In this document: positions 6,849 through 15,591 of the stretch, one piece after another | How positions within the stretch are numbered: position 1 is the stretch's first letter | Layout of the letters: every line of letters starts with the position of its first letter | Virus record (IMG/VR): IMGVR_UViG_3300036806_000149 | Coordinates: 1-64,000 of that record | Length of the DNA: 64,000 bases | Strand: one strand, 5' to 3' | Source: a virus | Translations under genes and position numbers: made by a program | The notes under the pieces: model-generated | What the model was told of the DNA's origin: nothing | The model's input: only the letters and a program-made list of their open reading frames with translations | Databases searched by the model: none

Positions 6849-7004
6849 GCTTCCCCCTAAAGTTGGGGCGGTGTTGGCCGCCCCTTGTCGCTATCGGGCG
6901 GCTGACGCCACCCCTTGTGCTTCCAGCCTATTCGGCCCTATAGGCCCATCATGTGTGACATTTGTCACACTGAGATTGATCTTGAGATCTTATCATAAAA
7001 GCCG
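6849..7004. promoter_or_regulatory. Divergent control region with CRP/GlxR-type palindrome
   Basis: 156 bases between the exported-protein gene and a rightward 41-aa gene. GTGTGACATTTGTCACAC (6953-6970) is a perfect 18-base palindrome containing TGTGA-N6-TCACA, the CRP-family (actinobacterial GlxR) consensus. On the minus strand TGATAAGAT (6987-6995) is an extended -10 for the exported protein. On the plus strand the site would be centred near -41.5 if TATCAT (6991-6996) is the -10 of the 7005 gene. Confidence 0.6.
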
Positions 7005-7130
7005 ATGCTCAAAATTGAGCCCGTAGGCCGGATCGGACCCGATCTCATCGCGATCGCGATCCTGGTGGCGCTGCCCTTCCTGGTCGGCTGGACGGGTGAA
7101 AAGATTCGCCACCGCCGGAGGAAGCGCTAG
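7005..7130 (+). CDS. Small membrane protein, 41 aa
   Basis: MLKIEPVGRIGPDLI, hydrophobic helix IAIAILVALPFLVGW, then a very basic end (RHRRRKR). The basic tail is encoded partly by a GAAAAGATTC motif (7098-7107). Its end overlaps the convergent gene by 4 bases. Confidence 0.5.
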   Translation: MLKIEPVGRIGPDLIAIAILVALPFLVGWTGEKIRHRRRKR

Positions 7131-7585
7131 GGCGCGAGCATCGGCCCCACCACGGCGGCAGCGGTGATGTGATCGCCGCGCTGGGCCGTGGCCTCGGTGG
7201 CAATCCGGTAGGCGTGGCCCAGGAACGCCTCGCGCGCGGAGGAAATCCGCACCGGGTTGGCGGTGGCAACAGCGGCCCGAGTCGAGCCCGCGACGTCGAA
7301 GTAGCGCCCTCGGTTGGCTCCTGACCCCGCCACCTGGACCCACGTCTTGAGAAACTTTTTGGCCGCGTTGCCGCCCTCGCCGCCCTTGCACGAGGTGCCG
7401 GCTCCGTAGCTGAGGTCGATGTGGCCCTTGAAGCCGAAGAAGAAGCGGGGGCCGAACTCGGTGACCGAGCACTGGAGCACCGACACGCGCGGCATCTGCA
7501 CGGTCCGCGAGGGGCTCATCGACTGAGCCTCAGCAGAGCCCACCAGCGCGAGCGTGCTGATGATCGCGGCAATGAGCTTGTGCAT
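7127..7585 (-). CDS. Exported protein with signal peptide, 152 aa
   Basis: The start at 7585 gives a textbook signal MHKLIAAIISTLALVGSAEA; an in-frame ATG at 7603 would add six residues. The mature part begins with a Cys-containing beta segment (VSVLQCSVTEFGPRFFFGF), has a second Cys, then a Gly/Ala-rich helical end. Second exported protein of this block; function unknown. Confidence 0.65.
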   Translation of the reverse strand: MHKLIAAIISTLALVGSAEAQSMSPSRTVQMPRVSVLQCSVTEFGPRFFFGFKGHIDLSYGAGTSCKGGEGGNAAKKFLKTWVQVAGSGANRGRYFDVAGSTRAAVATANPVRISSAREAFLGHAYRIATEATAQRGDHITAAAVVGPMLAP

Positions 7586-7603
7586 GATTACAGAGTAGCT
7601 CAC

Positions 7604-7682
7604 CTGCTTCTACACCATAGCTAGTTCTCAGTAGATATAAATTCGCTCGTCTGAGCGTCAGGCAATATGCTATGCAGCCAGG
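7604..7682. promoter_or_regulatory. Divergent promoter region before the fibre module
   Basis: Holds TCTACACCATAGCTAG (7609-7624), a copy of the second dispersed element, and an AT-rich TAGATATAAA stretch that could be the -10 for the rightward fibre genes starting at 7683. Confidence 0.45.
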
Positions 7683-8051
7683 ATGGCGCGGGTATCGTCA
7701 ATCAGCTTCCTGCCTCAAAGCTTGGATTTGGCCTTGTACGCGGGGGATGGAGCCTCGATCCGCATCACCGTCAAGGACCAGACCACGCAAGAGGTAGTTG
7801 ACGTCTCGGGTTCCCAAGCGGCCCAGATCCGAGTCAACCGTTCGGACTCCGATCCCCTGGAAACATTCGACATCAACGACTTCGACGCGGTCAACGGCGT
7901 GCTGCTGTTGAGCCTCACTGCCGATCAGACCACCAATCTGGGTAGCAACTTCAAGGGCGTCTGGGATCTGCAATGGACTCCGCCCGGCGGCCAGCCGATG
8001 ACGCTGGTCCAGGGAAAGATCACCTGCACGCTCGATGTCACCCGGTCCTGA
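7683..8051 (+). CDS. Baseplate/BppU-type N-domain protein, 122 aa
   Basis: Beta-rich protein (DLALYAGDGASIRITVKDQTT, AAQIRVNRSDSDP, GVWDLQWTPP) resembling the N-terminal immunoglobulin-like domain of BppU-type upper-baseplate proteins. First gene of the rightward receptor-binding module; probably anchors fibres to the tail tip. Assignment rests on fold-like pattern and position. Confidence 0.55.
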   Translation: MARVSSISFLPQSLDLALYAGDGASIRITVKDQTTQEVVDVSGSQAAQIRVNRSDSDPLETFDINDFDAVNGVLLLSLTADQTTNLGSNFKGVWDLQWTPPGGQPMTLVQGKITCTLDVTRS

Positions 8052-10989
8052 GTTCCCGCCTGGCGACGTAACCGTCGTTGACGACTTCAACCGCGCCGAT
8101 GGGGCGGTGGCCGCCGGAGCCGGCGCGGCCACGTGGGGCTCGGGCTTTGTCGGCGGCGACGCCTCCGCGCTGGTGGTCTCGGGCAACGCCATGTCGGTCA
8201 GCGTCAACGACGGCGGCGGGAGCACGGTCGAGAGCCTGGGCGACTTCATCCGGATCTTCACGCTGGCGGCGAGTTCCGGCGGCTACGTGGCCTTCGGCTG
8301 GCGACTGCAAAGCGGCGGCACGTCGAGCTGGACCTCCTACGGGTTCGTCGCCCAGGGCACCACCTGGACGCTGCGCCGGTATGAGACCGACCGCTCGATC
8401 ACCACCCTGGGCTCGGTCGATGTGGGGTCCTCGCCCAGCCCCGCCAACAAGTTCGGGATCTACGCCCACGGGGATACCCACGAGGTCTGGTTCTTCAGCG
8501 GCGGCACCTGGGGATCTGCGCCGCTGATCACCTTCACCGACACCGACGTGCGCAAGATCAGCGCGGCCGGAGCCTGCTGGTTTGAGCTGTCCAACGCCTC
8601 CTGGAAGATCGAGGACTACTCGTCGGGCTCGCTGACCGCGCCCACCACGCCGGTCACGATCTACGTCGATCCCGACAGCGCGGGGGCGACCGACACCAAC
8701 TCGCGCGTCGGAGCTTCCAATCCATCTACGCCGTTCCTGACGCTCAACGCCGCCTGCAACGTGGCCCGTGCGGACACGACGTGGGCCGACACGATCCTGG
8801 TCAAGCGCTCGACCCTGGGCCACGCCTGGCCGGGCGCGACCGACCCCAACATGCAGCCCCAGCTCGACAACCGCTTCACCAACCGGGCCGACGACGCGCC
8901 GGGGTGGCTGTTCCGGCTCAACGGGGGCAATCAGCCGATCACGGTCAAGGGCGAAATTTCGCTGACGTCGCGAGCCGATGTGGTCGCCGCCGGCGGCACG
9001 AGCGCGCTCCCGAAGCTCTACCGGATGATGTGGCGGGGCCTGACCAACTGGTCCTTCGAGGGATTCCAGATCGGCTACGACGTGAGCAGCGACGCCGCGC
9101 GCCTCGCCGGCACCGGCCACGACTTCTCGACGCTGGGCGCGTGGGAGCGCTCGACCGACATCACGATCAAGCGCTGCTACTTCACCGGCGGCGCGGGCAT
9201 CCCGCAGTGGTGGGCGGGGGAGTTTCGCTTCGAGCAGAACGTCGTCCACTCCCCGCTGCCGCCCGATGGGGGCAACCCCGGCTTCCACGACGGCGCGGGG
9301 CTGCGGATGGAGCGCCTGCCGGGCGACAACCTCGGCGGCCAGAGCGTCGGCAATCTGGTCGTGCTCGACAACGAGTTCTCCAACATCCGGGGCGACGACG
9401 GCTGCACGTTCGGGGGCACGCTGCCCGATGATCCTCAGTGGACCACCCAGAGCTTCACGATCGAGGACAACCTGTTCAAGGACGCCACCGAGGGGGCCAA
9501 CCCGAACTTCCACACCGACGCCATCCAGGTATTGAGTTGCAACAACGTAGGCATTCGCCGGAATGTTTTCATCGGGTGCTCGGACGCGATCATCTGCTCC
9601 GACGGCGAGAACGGATTGGTGGAGTTCGAGAACAATCTCGTCGTCGGCGGGGGCTCACAGCTCCAAATCCAAGGCTGCCAGACGCTGAAGATCCGTCACA
9701 ACACGCTGTTTCCGACCTCGCCCGACAAGACGGCGACGATCATGTTCTACACCCGGGCGATCCTGTCCCAGCCGACGCTGCTGACGATGGAGAACAACGT
9801 GCTCGGCGGCGTGTGGTTTCGCGACGGAAGTTGGGCGTCGATGTTTCGCACGGGCAGCGTGGTCAGAAACAACGCGGCCATCACCCAGGCCGGCCAGAGC
9901 ACGCCGTGGGGCTCAAATCTTTCCGGCATTCCGGAGTTCGGTCACAGCGCGCGGCTGGACACGATTCCCAACGACACCGTGCTGCAAGGCGTGCTGCCGC
10001 GCACCTGGGAGCTGGCCAACTCGCCGATCGCGTCTCCGGGCATCGGACAGGGAGTGGCCTCGGACATCATCTCCGACCGCCTGGGTCGGGCATACACCAC
10101 CCCGCCGGACATCGGCTGTCACCAGTCTTCGCCGAGCACGCCGGTCACGCCGATCGACCGGCCGCCCTACCTCTCGTCGCTGTCGCCCGACGACGGCTCA
10201 GTCGAGGTCTCCAGGGACGTCAACGTGGTAGCGGTGCTCTACCCCAAGCCGGGAGAGACGATCGACCCGGCGACCGTCAGCGCCACCTCGTTCTTCGTCG
10301 TCGATCCCCACGGCGTCCACTTGCCCGGCTCGATCACCCTCAACCAAGCCACGGGCACGCTCACCTTGGACGTGGACGGCCCATTGTTCCCCTACGTGGT
10401 CTACACGGGGCATCTGACTCAGGTGATCGCGGACACCCACGGCAGCACCCTGGACCACGAAATCATCTGGACGTTCCGGGTCAGCGGATCTTTCCCGGCC
10501 CCCGGCGTGGGCGAACCGAGCAGCAACGGGGGTTCCGGGCGCTCGGTGGAGTTGGACATCGAGTCCGTCGAACTTCCGATCAACGTGGAAGTGACCCCCG
10601 TGGCCACCACCGTCATCGAGGTCGCTCCGCCGGCCGAGATCGAGATCGAGGCCGTCATGCAACCGAATGTTTCCATCGCTGCCGCTCCTCGCGCCGTGAC
10701 CGACGTCGAGGTGGCCAGAGCCCAGATCGAGATGCAGATCGATACGGCGATGGCCGGGCCGGCCGGGCCTCCGGGGCCGGCGGGACCGTTGGGGCCACTG
10801 GGACACGTCGAGGTCTACGAGCAGCCCGATGACCCCGGCGCGGTCAACGAGGGCTCGCTGTGGATCGAGACCGATGAGTTCCTGACTCCCGGCAGCGGCG
10901 GAGATGGAGGCGGTGGCGGCGACATCGACGGAGGGGCTCCCGACTCGGTATACGGCGGCACACCGCTGATCGACGGGGGTGGCGTCTGA
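8035..10989 (+). CDS. Tail fibre with right-handed beta-helix, 984 aa
   Basis: Starts [23 protein letters not shown], overlapping the upstream gene by 17 bases. Residues 1-200 look like a concanavalin/LamG-type domain. Residues ~205-690 are a pectate-lyase-like beta-helix with repeated N-N-V/F turns (RFEQNVV, IEDNLF, IRRNVF, FENNLV, IRHNTL). Next is a bacterial Ig-like domain ([15 protein letters not shown]), then a short collagen-like [16 protein letters not shown] stretch and a Gly-rich end. Probable glycan-binding or depolymerising spike. Confidence 0.8.
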   Translation: MSPGPEFPPGDVTVVDDFNRADGAVAAGAGAATWGSGFVGGDASALVVSGNAMSVSVNDGGGSTVESLGDFIRIFTLAASSGGYVAFGWRLQSGGTSSWTSYGFVAQGTTWTLRRYETDRSITTLGSVDVGSSPSPANKFGIYAHGDTHEVWFFSGGTWGSAPLITFTDTDVRKISAAGACWFELSNASWKIEDYSSGSLTAPTTPVTIYVDPDSAGATDTNSRVGASNPSTPFLTLNAACNVARADTTWADTILVKRSTLGHAWPGATDPNMQPQLDNRFTNRADDAPGWLFRLNGGNQPITVKGEISLTSRADVVAAGGTSALPKLYRMMWRGLTNWSFEGFQIGYDVSSDAARLAGTGHDFSTLGAWERSTDITIKRCYFTGGAGIPQWWAGEFRFEQNVVHSPLPPDGGNPGFHDGAGLRMERLPGDNLGGQSVGNLVVLDNEFSNIRGDDGCTFGGTLPDDPQWTTQSFTIEDNLFKDATEGANPNFHTDAIQVLSCNNVGIRRNVFIGCSDAIICSDGENGLVEFENNLVVGGGSQLQIQGCQTLKIRHNTLFPTSPDKTATIMFYTRAILSQPTLLTMENNVLGGVWFRDGSWASMFRTGSVVRNNAAITQAGQSTPWGSNLSGIPEFGHSARLDTIPNDTVLQGVLPRTWELANSPIASPGIGQGVASDIISDRLGRAYTTPPDIGCHQSSPSTPVTPIDRPPYLSSLSPDDGSVEVSRDVNVVAVLYPKPGETIDPATVSATSFFVVDPHGVHLPGSITLNQATGTLTLDVDGPLFPYVVYTGHLTQVIADTHGSTLDHEIIWTFRVSGSFPAPGVGEPSSNGGSGRSVELDIESVELPINVEVTPVATTVIEVAPPAEIEIEAVMQPNVSIAAAPRAVTDVEVARAQIEMQIDTAMAGPAGPPGPAGPLGPLGHVEVYEQPDDPGAVNEGSLWIETDEFLTPGSGGDGGGGGDIDGGAPDSVYGGTPLIDGGGV

Positions 10990-13334
10990 TGTGCGCCCAG
11001 GTCATCCAGATCCGACGCGGTACCGCTGCGCAGTGGACGAGCGCGAACCCGATCCTGGCCACCGGCGAGCTGGGCGTCGAGCTGAGTACTCCAAACAAGT
11101 TCAAGGTCGGCGACGGTACGACCGCCTGGTCATCACTGGCCTACTCGACGGGACCGGCGGGACCCACCGGAATCACCGGAGCCACGGGAGCTACCGGAGC
11201 CACCGGACCCACGGGGTCTGCCGGAGCGACGGGGCCAGCGGGTCCCACGGGTCCTCTGGGTCCGGGCTTCATCTGGCGGGGTGTGTGGGACTTCGCCACC
11301 GCCTATCACGTCAACGACATCGTGGCTTACGGCGGAGCCGCTTGGATCGCGCTCACCAACAACACCAACTCGACCTGCCCCGACCACCCCGCCGACTGGG
11401 CGCTGTTCGTAGACAAGGGCCAGCCCGGCGATACCGGGCCGACTGGCGCAACTGGATCGACGGGCGCGACTGGATCGACGGGCGCGACTGGTCCTACTGG
11501 TCCTGCCGGAACAACCGGCGCAACTGGCCCGACAGGCGCGACTGGCCCCCAAGGCCCAGCAGGCACGGGTGGGGGCACGACGTACTACGTCTCCAACTCG
11601 GGCTCGAACTCCAACGACGGCAAGAGCAGCGGAGCACCGTGGCAGACGGTGGCCAAGGTCAACGGCTCGACGTTCTCACCGGGCGACCAGATCCTGTTCA
11701 ACTCGGGCCAGACGTTCTCCGACGTCGCGCTCGCGCCACCCAGCTCGGGCACCGATGGAGCACCGATCCACTTCGGGACCTACGGCACCGCCGGCAACGC
11801 TGTGCTCAGCAAGGGCATCTTCTATCTCGACCAGCACTGGCTCGCGTTCGAGTCGCTGACCGTCACTGGAGCCGGCGCGGGCGTCAACCCGTTCCAGGCG
11901 GGTAACAACAGCGGCCACTACGGCCACCATGGAACGATCCGCCGCTGCCTGTTTGACAACGGGGCGACATCGACCACCGGCGTGGTCGGGATCGTCGTCT
12001 ACGGCGACGACTGGGAGATCGAGAGCAGCACCATCCAGAACACCGGCGACAACGGGCTCTACCTCGTCGGTGACAGTCACCGGGTGCGCCGCAACCTGAT
12101 CCAGAACACCGGCCTGAACACCACCATCGGGTCCTCGCGCCACGGGGTCTACTCGCTGGCCTCCAACGCCGAGTACGCCGACAACACGATCTACAACTCC
12201 AGCACCGACGGCCTCTCGATCCGCTATCGCAACACCGTCGTGCGCGGCAACACGATCGTCGGCTGCCAGATCGGGATCGCGTGGTTCCAGATCGATACGG
12301 TCGCCGGCACCAGCGACTGGATCGACAACTACATCGCCGCCTACTCGGTCGCCGGGATCTACGTGTCGGCGTCCGACACCGGCGGCAACACGGTCGAAAG
12401 TTTCGTGATCGCCCGCAACTCGATCCCGTTCGTGTTCGGGTCCGTGGCGATGGACCTCAATCCGCTGAGCGGCAACGGGACCTACTACATCAGCGGGCCG
12501 GGTCAGAACCTGGTGACCAATCCGAGCTTCGAGACCGATACGTCTGGCTGGGTGACGACCGGCGGGCCGCTGGCCTCGGGGGCGACGCTGACCCGCGTCG
12601 CGCGCACGGTCGCGTTCCCGGCCACGGCACCGAAGTTCGCCTCAGACGGTGGCGGGTTTGAGGGCAGAGTCGTCACGACTGCGGTCGCCTCCGAAGGCAC
12701 GGCGGTCACGTTCAGCTCGCTGCCGGTGGGCAACTACGTGCTCGTGGCGTGGGTGCGCGGCAACGCCGGCGGCGAGACGGTGACGGCGACCGGCGGCACC
12801 GGGGGGACCGGCAACAAGTCGCGCAACTACACACTGACCACCGGCTACACGCAGGTCGTGCTGCCGTTCTCCGTCCAGGACTCCAGCAGCGTCTACGTCG
12901 GGATCATCACCCAGTCGGCGACGATCCGCACGTTCTTTCTCGATACCGCCCAGATCTATGCGATCGGCGGAACCAAGGGCGACAAGGGCGACACCGGGGC
13001 CACCGGACCTACCGGGCCTGCTCCGACTACGATCGCCACCACCCAGCAGGCGGGGGCGTACACGTTCGCGCTGACCGACGCCGGAACGGCCGTGGAGGGC
13101 ACCAGCGCCACCGCGCAGACGTTCACGGTCCCGCCGAACTCATCGGTCGCGTTTGCGGTCGGCACCTTGATCGAGGTGCTCCAGTACGGCGCGGGTCAGG
13201 TCACGATCGCGCCGGGGTCAGGCGTGACGCTGCGCTCAGACGGGGCGAAGCTCAAGACGGCGGCGCAATACGCGACGATCGGGCTGCGTCAGCGAGCCGC
13301 GAACGAGTGGGTCGTCTCGGGTGACCTCGCGTGA
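10989..13334 (+). CDS. Tail fibre with collagen-like stalk and beta-helix, 781 aa
   Basis: The N-terminus ([23 protein letters not shown], then [14 protein letters not shown]) is the common phage fibre attachment module. Two Gly-X-Y collagen stretches (~55-92 and ~144-192) flank a carbohydrate-module-like segment ([17 protein letters not shown]). Residues ~197-500 form a right-handed beta-helix, followed by a jelly-roll CBM-like domain (~510-660), another short collagen piece and a C-terminal trimerisation-like domain. Likely receptor-binding protein. Confidence 0.82.
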   Translation: MCAQVIQIRRGTAAQWTSANPILATGELGVELSTPNKFKVGDGTTAWSSLAYSTGPAGPTGITGATGATGATGPTGSAGATGPAGPTGPLGPGFIWRGVWDFATAYHVNDIVAYGGAAWIALTNNTNSTCPDHPADWALFVDKGQPGDTGPTGATGSTGATGSTGATGPTGPAGTTGATGPTGATGPQGPAGTGGGTTYYVSNSGSNSNDGKSSGAPWQTVAKVNGSTFSPGDQILFNSGQTFSDVALAPPSSGTDGAPIHFGTYGTAGNAVLSKGIFYLDQHWLAFESLTVTGAGAGVNPFQAGNNSGHYGHHGTIRRCLFDNGATSTTGVVGIVVYGDDWEIESSTIQNTGDNGLYLVGDSHRVRRNLIQNTGLNTTIGSSRHGVYSLASNAEYADNTIYNSSTDGLSIRYRNTVVRGNTIVGCQIGIAWFQIDTVAGTSDWIDNYIAAYSVAGIYVSASDTGGNTVESFVIARNSIPFVFGSVAMDLNPLSGNGTYYISGPGQNLVTNPSFETDTSGWVTTGGPLASGATLTRVARTVAFPATAPKFASDGGGFEGRVVTTAVASEGTAVTFSSLPVGNYVLVAWVRGNAGGETVTATGGTGGTGNKSRNYTLTTGYTQVVLPFSVQDSSSVYVGIITQSATIRTFFLDTAQIYAIGGTKGDKGDTGATGPTGPAPTTIATTQQAGAYTFALTDAGTAVEGTSATAQTFTVPPNSSVAFAVGTLIEVLQYGAGQVTIAPGSGVTLRSDGAKLKTAAQYATIGLRQRAANEWVVSGDLA

Positions 13335-13951
13335 CCACAGTCGCTCGTCGCCGCACCTACGCTCCGCACCCCGTCGTCAGCGGCGCTTTCCCCTTCGGCG
13401 CACTGCTCGACGATGCCAACCGCGCCAACGTGAGCCCCGCCGGAGCGCCCTGGACTACCGGCATCAACTCCGCCACGGTCGGCCTCAAGGTCGTCTCTAA
13501 CCAGCTCGCCCAGGTATCGGGCAGCTTCACCAACGCCGCCATCCCCGGCCCCTATGGTCCCGACGTCGATGTATGGGTGCAAGTCCCGGTGCTGCCCACA
13601 TCCGGCTATGTATTCCTCAGCGCTCGAATGCTCACTCCGACCTCCAACTGGAATGGCTACGGCCTCGTATGGATTCCCGGGGCCACTCAGGACCAGTACA
13701 TCCTGCGCCGGTACACGAACGCCACTCCGACGTTGCTCCTAAACGCCGGCATCGGCAAGGTCGCCGCCGGCGGATGGATCGGAATGCGGGTCAAGGGCAG
13801 CACGATCACCGCCTATAGCTCGGCGGACGGCAGCACCTGGGTTCAGCAGAACCTGGTCACCGACTCCACCTATACGGCGGCTGGAGCGATCGGGATGGAG
13901 CTGGGCGATGCCACCGTCCGGGCCGACAACTTCAGCGCCGGTACGACATGA
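13331..13951 (+). CDS. Concanavalin-like fibre accessory protein, 206 aa
   Basis: GTG start in a GTGA overlap with the previous stop. Beta-sandwich pattern ([58 protein letters not shown]) typical of LamG/concanavalin glycan-binding domains, resembling residues 20-200 of the 984-aa fibre. Probable small receptor-binding subunit. Confidence 0.65.
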   Translation: MTTVARRRTYAPHPVVSGAFPFGALLDDANRANVSPAGAPWTTGINSATVGLKVVSNQLAQVSGSFTNAAIPGPYGPDVDVWVQVPVLPTSGYVFLSARMLTPTSNWNGYGLVWIPGATQDQYILRRYTNATPTLLLNAGIGKVAAGGWIGMRVKGSTITAYSSADGSTWVQQNLVTDSTYTAAGAIGMELGDATVRADNFSAGTT

Positions 13952-14256
13952 GCGACGTCCATCCGATCAGGCTGCGCACCGCAACCGGTTGGACCGACGT
14001 CACGATCATGGGTCCGCAGGGGCTGCCGGGGCCTCCGGGACCGCCGGGTCCAGCGGGAGGAGATCTCACCTTCGTGTTCACGCAGAACTCGGCGGCCACG
14101 AGCTGGCTGGTGGTCCACAACCTGGGAAAGTTTCCGGCCGTCCAAGTGGTTGACACCGGAAACAACATGATCGTACCCAATGTCCACTACATCGACGTCA
14201 ACAGCCTCCAGATCAACTTTGCAGCCGCGACTTCGGGGAAGGCGTACCTAAACTAA
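13948..14256 (+). CDS. Short collagen-containing fibre protein, 102 aa
   Basis: Residues ~20-37 hold GPQGLPGPPGPPGPAGG; the C-terminal ~60 residues (TSWLVVHNLGKFPAVQVVD) are the small beta-rich cap often found at the end of phage fibres. ATGA overlap with the preceding gene. Confidence 0.68.
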   Translation: MSDVHPIRLRTATGWTDVTIMGPQGLPGPPGPPGPAGGDLTFVFTQNSAATSWLVVHNLGKFPAVQVVDTGNNMIVPNVHYIDVNSLQINFAAATSGKAYLN

Positions 14257-15591
14257 ATGCCCGCACTTGGGATGCACCTCAACTTCGGGCAACTCGAAGC
14301 CCGAAACATGACTGTTCACAACCTGGGGACAGCACCAGCGGCTCCGATCAAGGGCCAGATGTATTTCGACACTGTCTCCAACACGTTGATGTGGTACGAC
14401 GGCACCACCTGGCAGTCAGCCAAGGGTGGAGTCGGCACACCGCCGGATGCGACCGCTGGCGTCAAGGGTGTCGTCCAGCTCGCCGGCGATCTTTCCGGCA
14501 CCGCCGCCGCGCCTACCGTGGCCGCCCTAGCAATCACTGACGCTAAGGTCGCTGCCGCCAACAAGGACGGTGCTAGTGGTACCCCGTCGATGCGTACGCT
14601 CGGGCTCACGGCCGCAAAAGCGATGCCGGGGAACACCACGATCGACCAGATCAATGTGCCGGTTACGCCGCTGTGGATGAACGGCCAGAAGATCCAGTCG
14701 CTGGCCGATCCCGCGACTGCTCAGGAAGCGGCCACCAAGAACTACGTCGATACCGTGGCTCAGGGACTCGATGCCAAAGCGTCGGTCAGGGCAGCTACCA
14801 CCGCCAACATCACGAACCTGGCCGGCGGCGCTCCGAGCACGCTCGACGGGGTGACGTTGGCGGCCAATGATCGAGTGCTGGTCAAGGACCAGACCACCCA
14901 GAGCGCCAACGGCCTCTACACCGTGACCACGCTGGGCACGGGCGCGAACGGGACCTGGACGCGCGCCACCGACGCCGACGCCTGGACCGAGCTGCCGGGG
15001 GCCTACACGTTCGTCGAGCAGGGCACCGCCCAGGCCGACAGCGGCTGGGTCTGCACCGCCGATCAGGGTGGCACGCTGGGCACGACAGCGATCACTTGGA
15101 CGCAGTTCTCCGGAGCGGGCTCAATCACCGCTGGGAACGCGCTGAGCAAGACCGGCAACCGGCTGGACGTCCTCCCCGACAACTCCTCGCTCGACATCGC
15201 GGCCAACAACCTCGAAGTCAAGCTTGGCGGCATCAGTAGCGGGCATCTCGGCTCGGGCTGTGTGGATCTCGGGACCAGCACGGTCACCGGCCAACTACCC
15301 GTCAACCGGGGCGGGACCGGCCAGGCCACCGCCAAGACAGCGCGTGAGACGGGCCTCGGAGCCGCTGGCTACTACTCCAACAGCGCCACCCACGGGGCCG
15401 GGACCACGATCACCATCACCCAGGCCACGCACGGGTTGCGGGCCAGCCGCGCGATCCACGTCCAGGTCCAGGACAACACCACTGGCAACGTCGAGCTGCC
15501 CGATATCTCGGTGGCCGCCAACGGCGACGTGACCGTCACCTACGCCGCCTCCGTCGCTGCCAACTCCCGTCTCGTCACGCTGGTTGGCTGA
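14257..15591 (+). CDS. Tail fibre protein, 444 aa
   Basis: ATG directly follows the upstream stop. The N-terminus (LGTAPAAPIKGQMYFDTVSNTLMWYDGTTW) is a widespread fibre N-module; residues ~145-290 match phage fibre repeats (ATKNYVDTVAQGLDAKASVRAA, LDGVTLAANDRVLVKDQT). The C-terminus (HGLRASRAIHVQVQDN) is beta-rich. Probable long fibre or tail tip protein. Confidence 0.8.
   Translation: MPALGMHLNFGQLEARNMTVHNLGTAPAAPIKGQMYFDTVSNTLMWYDGTTWQSAKGGVGTPPDATAGVKGVVQLAGDLSGTAAAPTVAALAITDAKVAAANKDGASGTPSMRTLGLTAAKAMPGNTTIDQINVPVTPLWMNGQKIQSLADPATAQEAATKNYVDTVAQGLDAKASVRAATTANITNLAGGAPSTLDGVTLAANDRVLVKDQTTQSANGLYTVTTLGTGANGTWTRATDADAWTELPGAYTFVEQGTAQADSGWVCTADQGGTLGTTAITWTQFSGAGSITAGNALSKTGNRLDVLPDNSSLDIAANNLEVKLGGISSGHLGSGCVDLGTSTVTGQLPVNRGGTGQATAKTARETGLGAAGYYSNSATHGAGTTITITQATHGLRASRAIHVQVQDNTTGNVELPDISVAANGDVTVTYAASVAANSRLVTLVG

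Noticed and set aside
8038-9513. 491-codon antisense frame opposite the beta-helix fibre
   Set aside because: No RBS, shadow-like composition, and the opposite strand encodes a clear fibre protein.
10745-14060. Gly-Pro-rich repeats as a mobile or tandem DNA repeat
   Set aside because: They are ordinary collagen-like stalk coding repeats of tail fibres.
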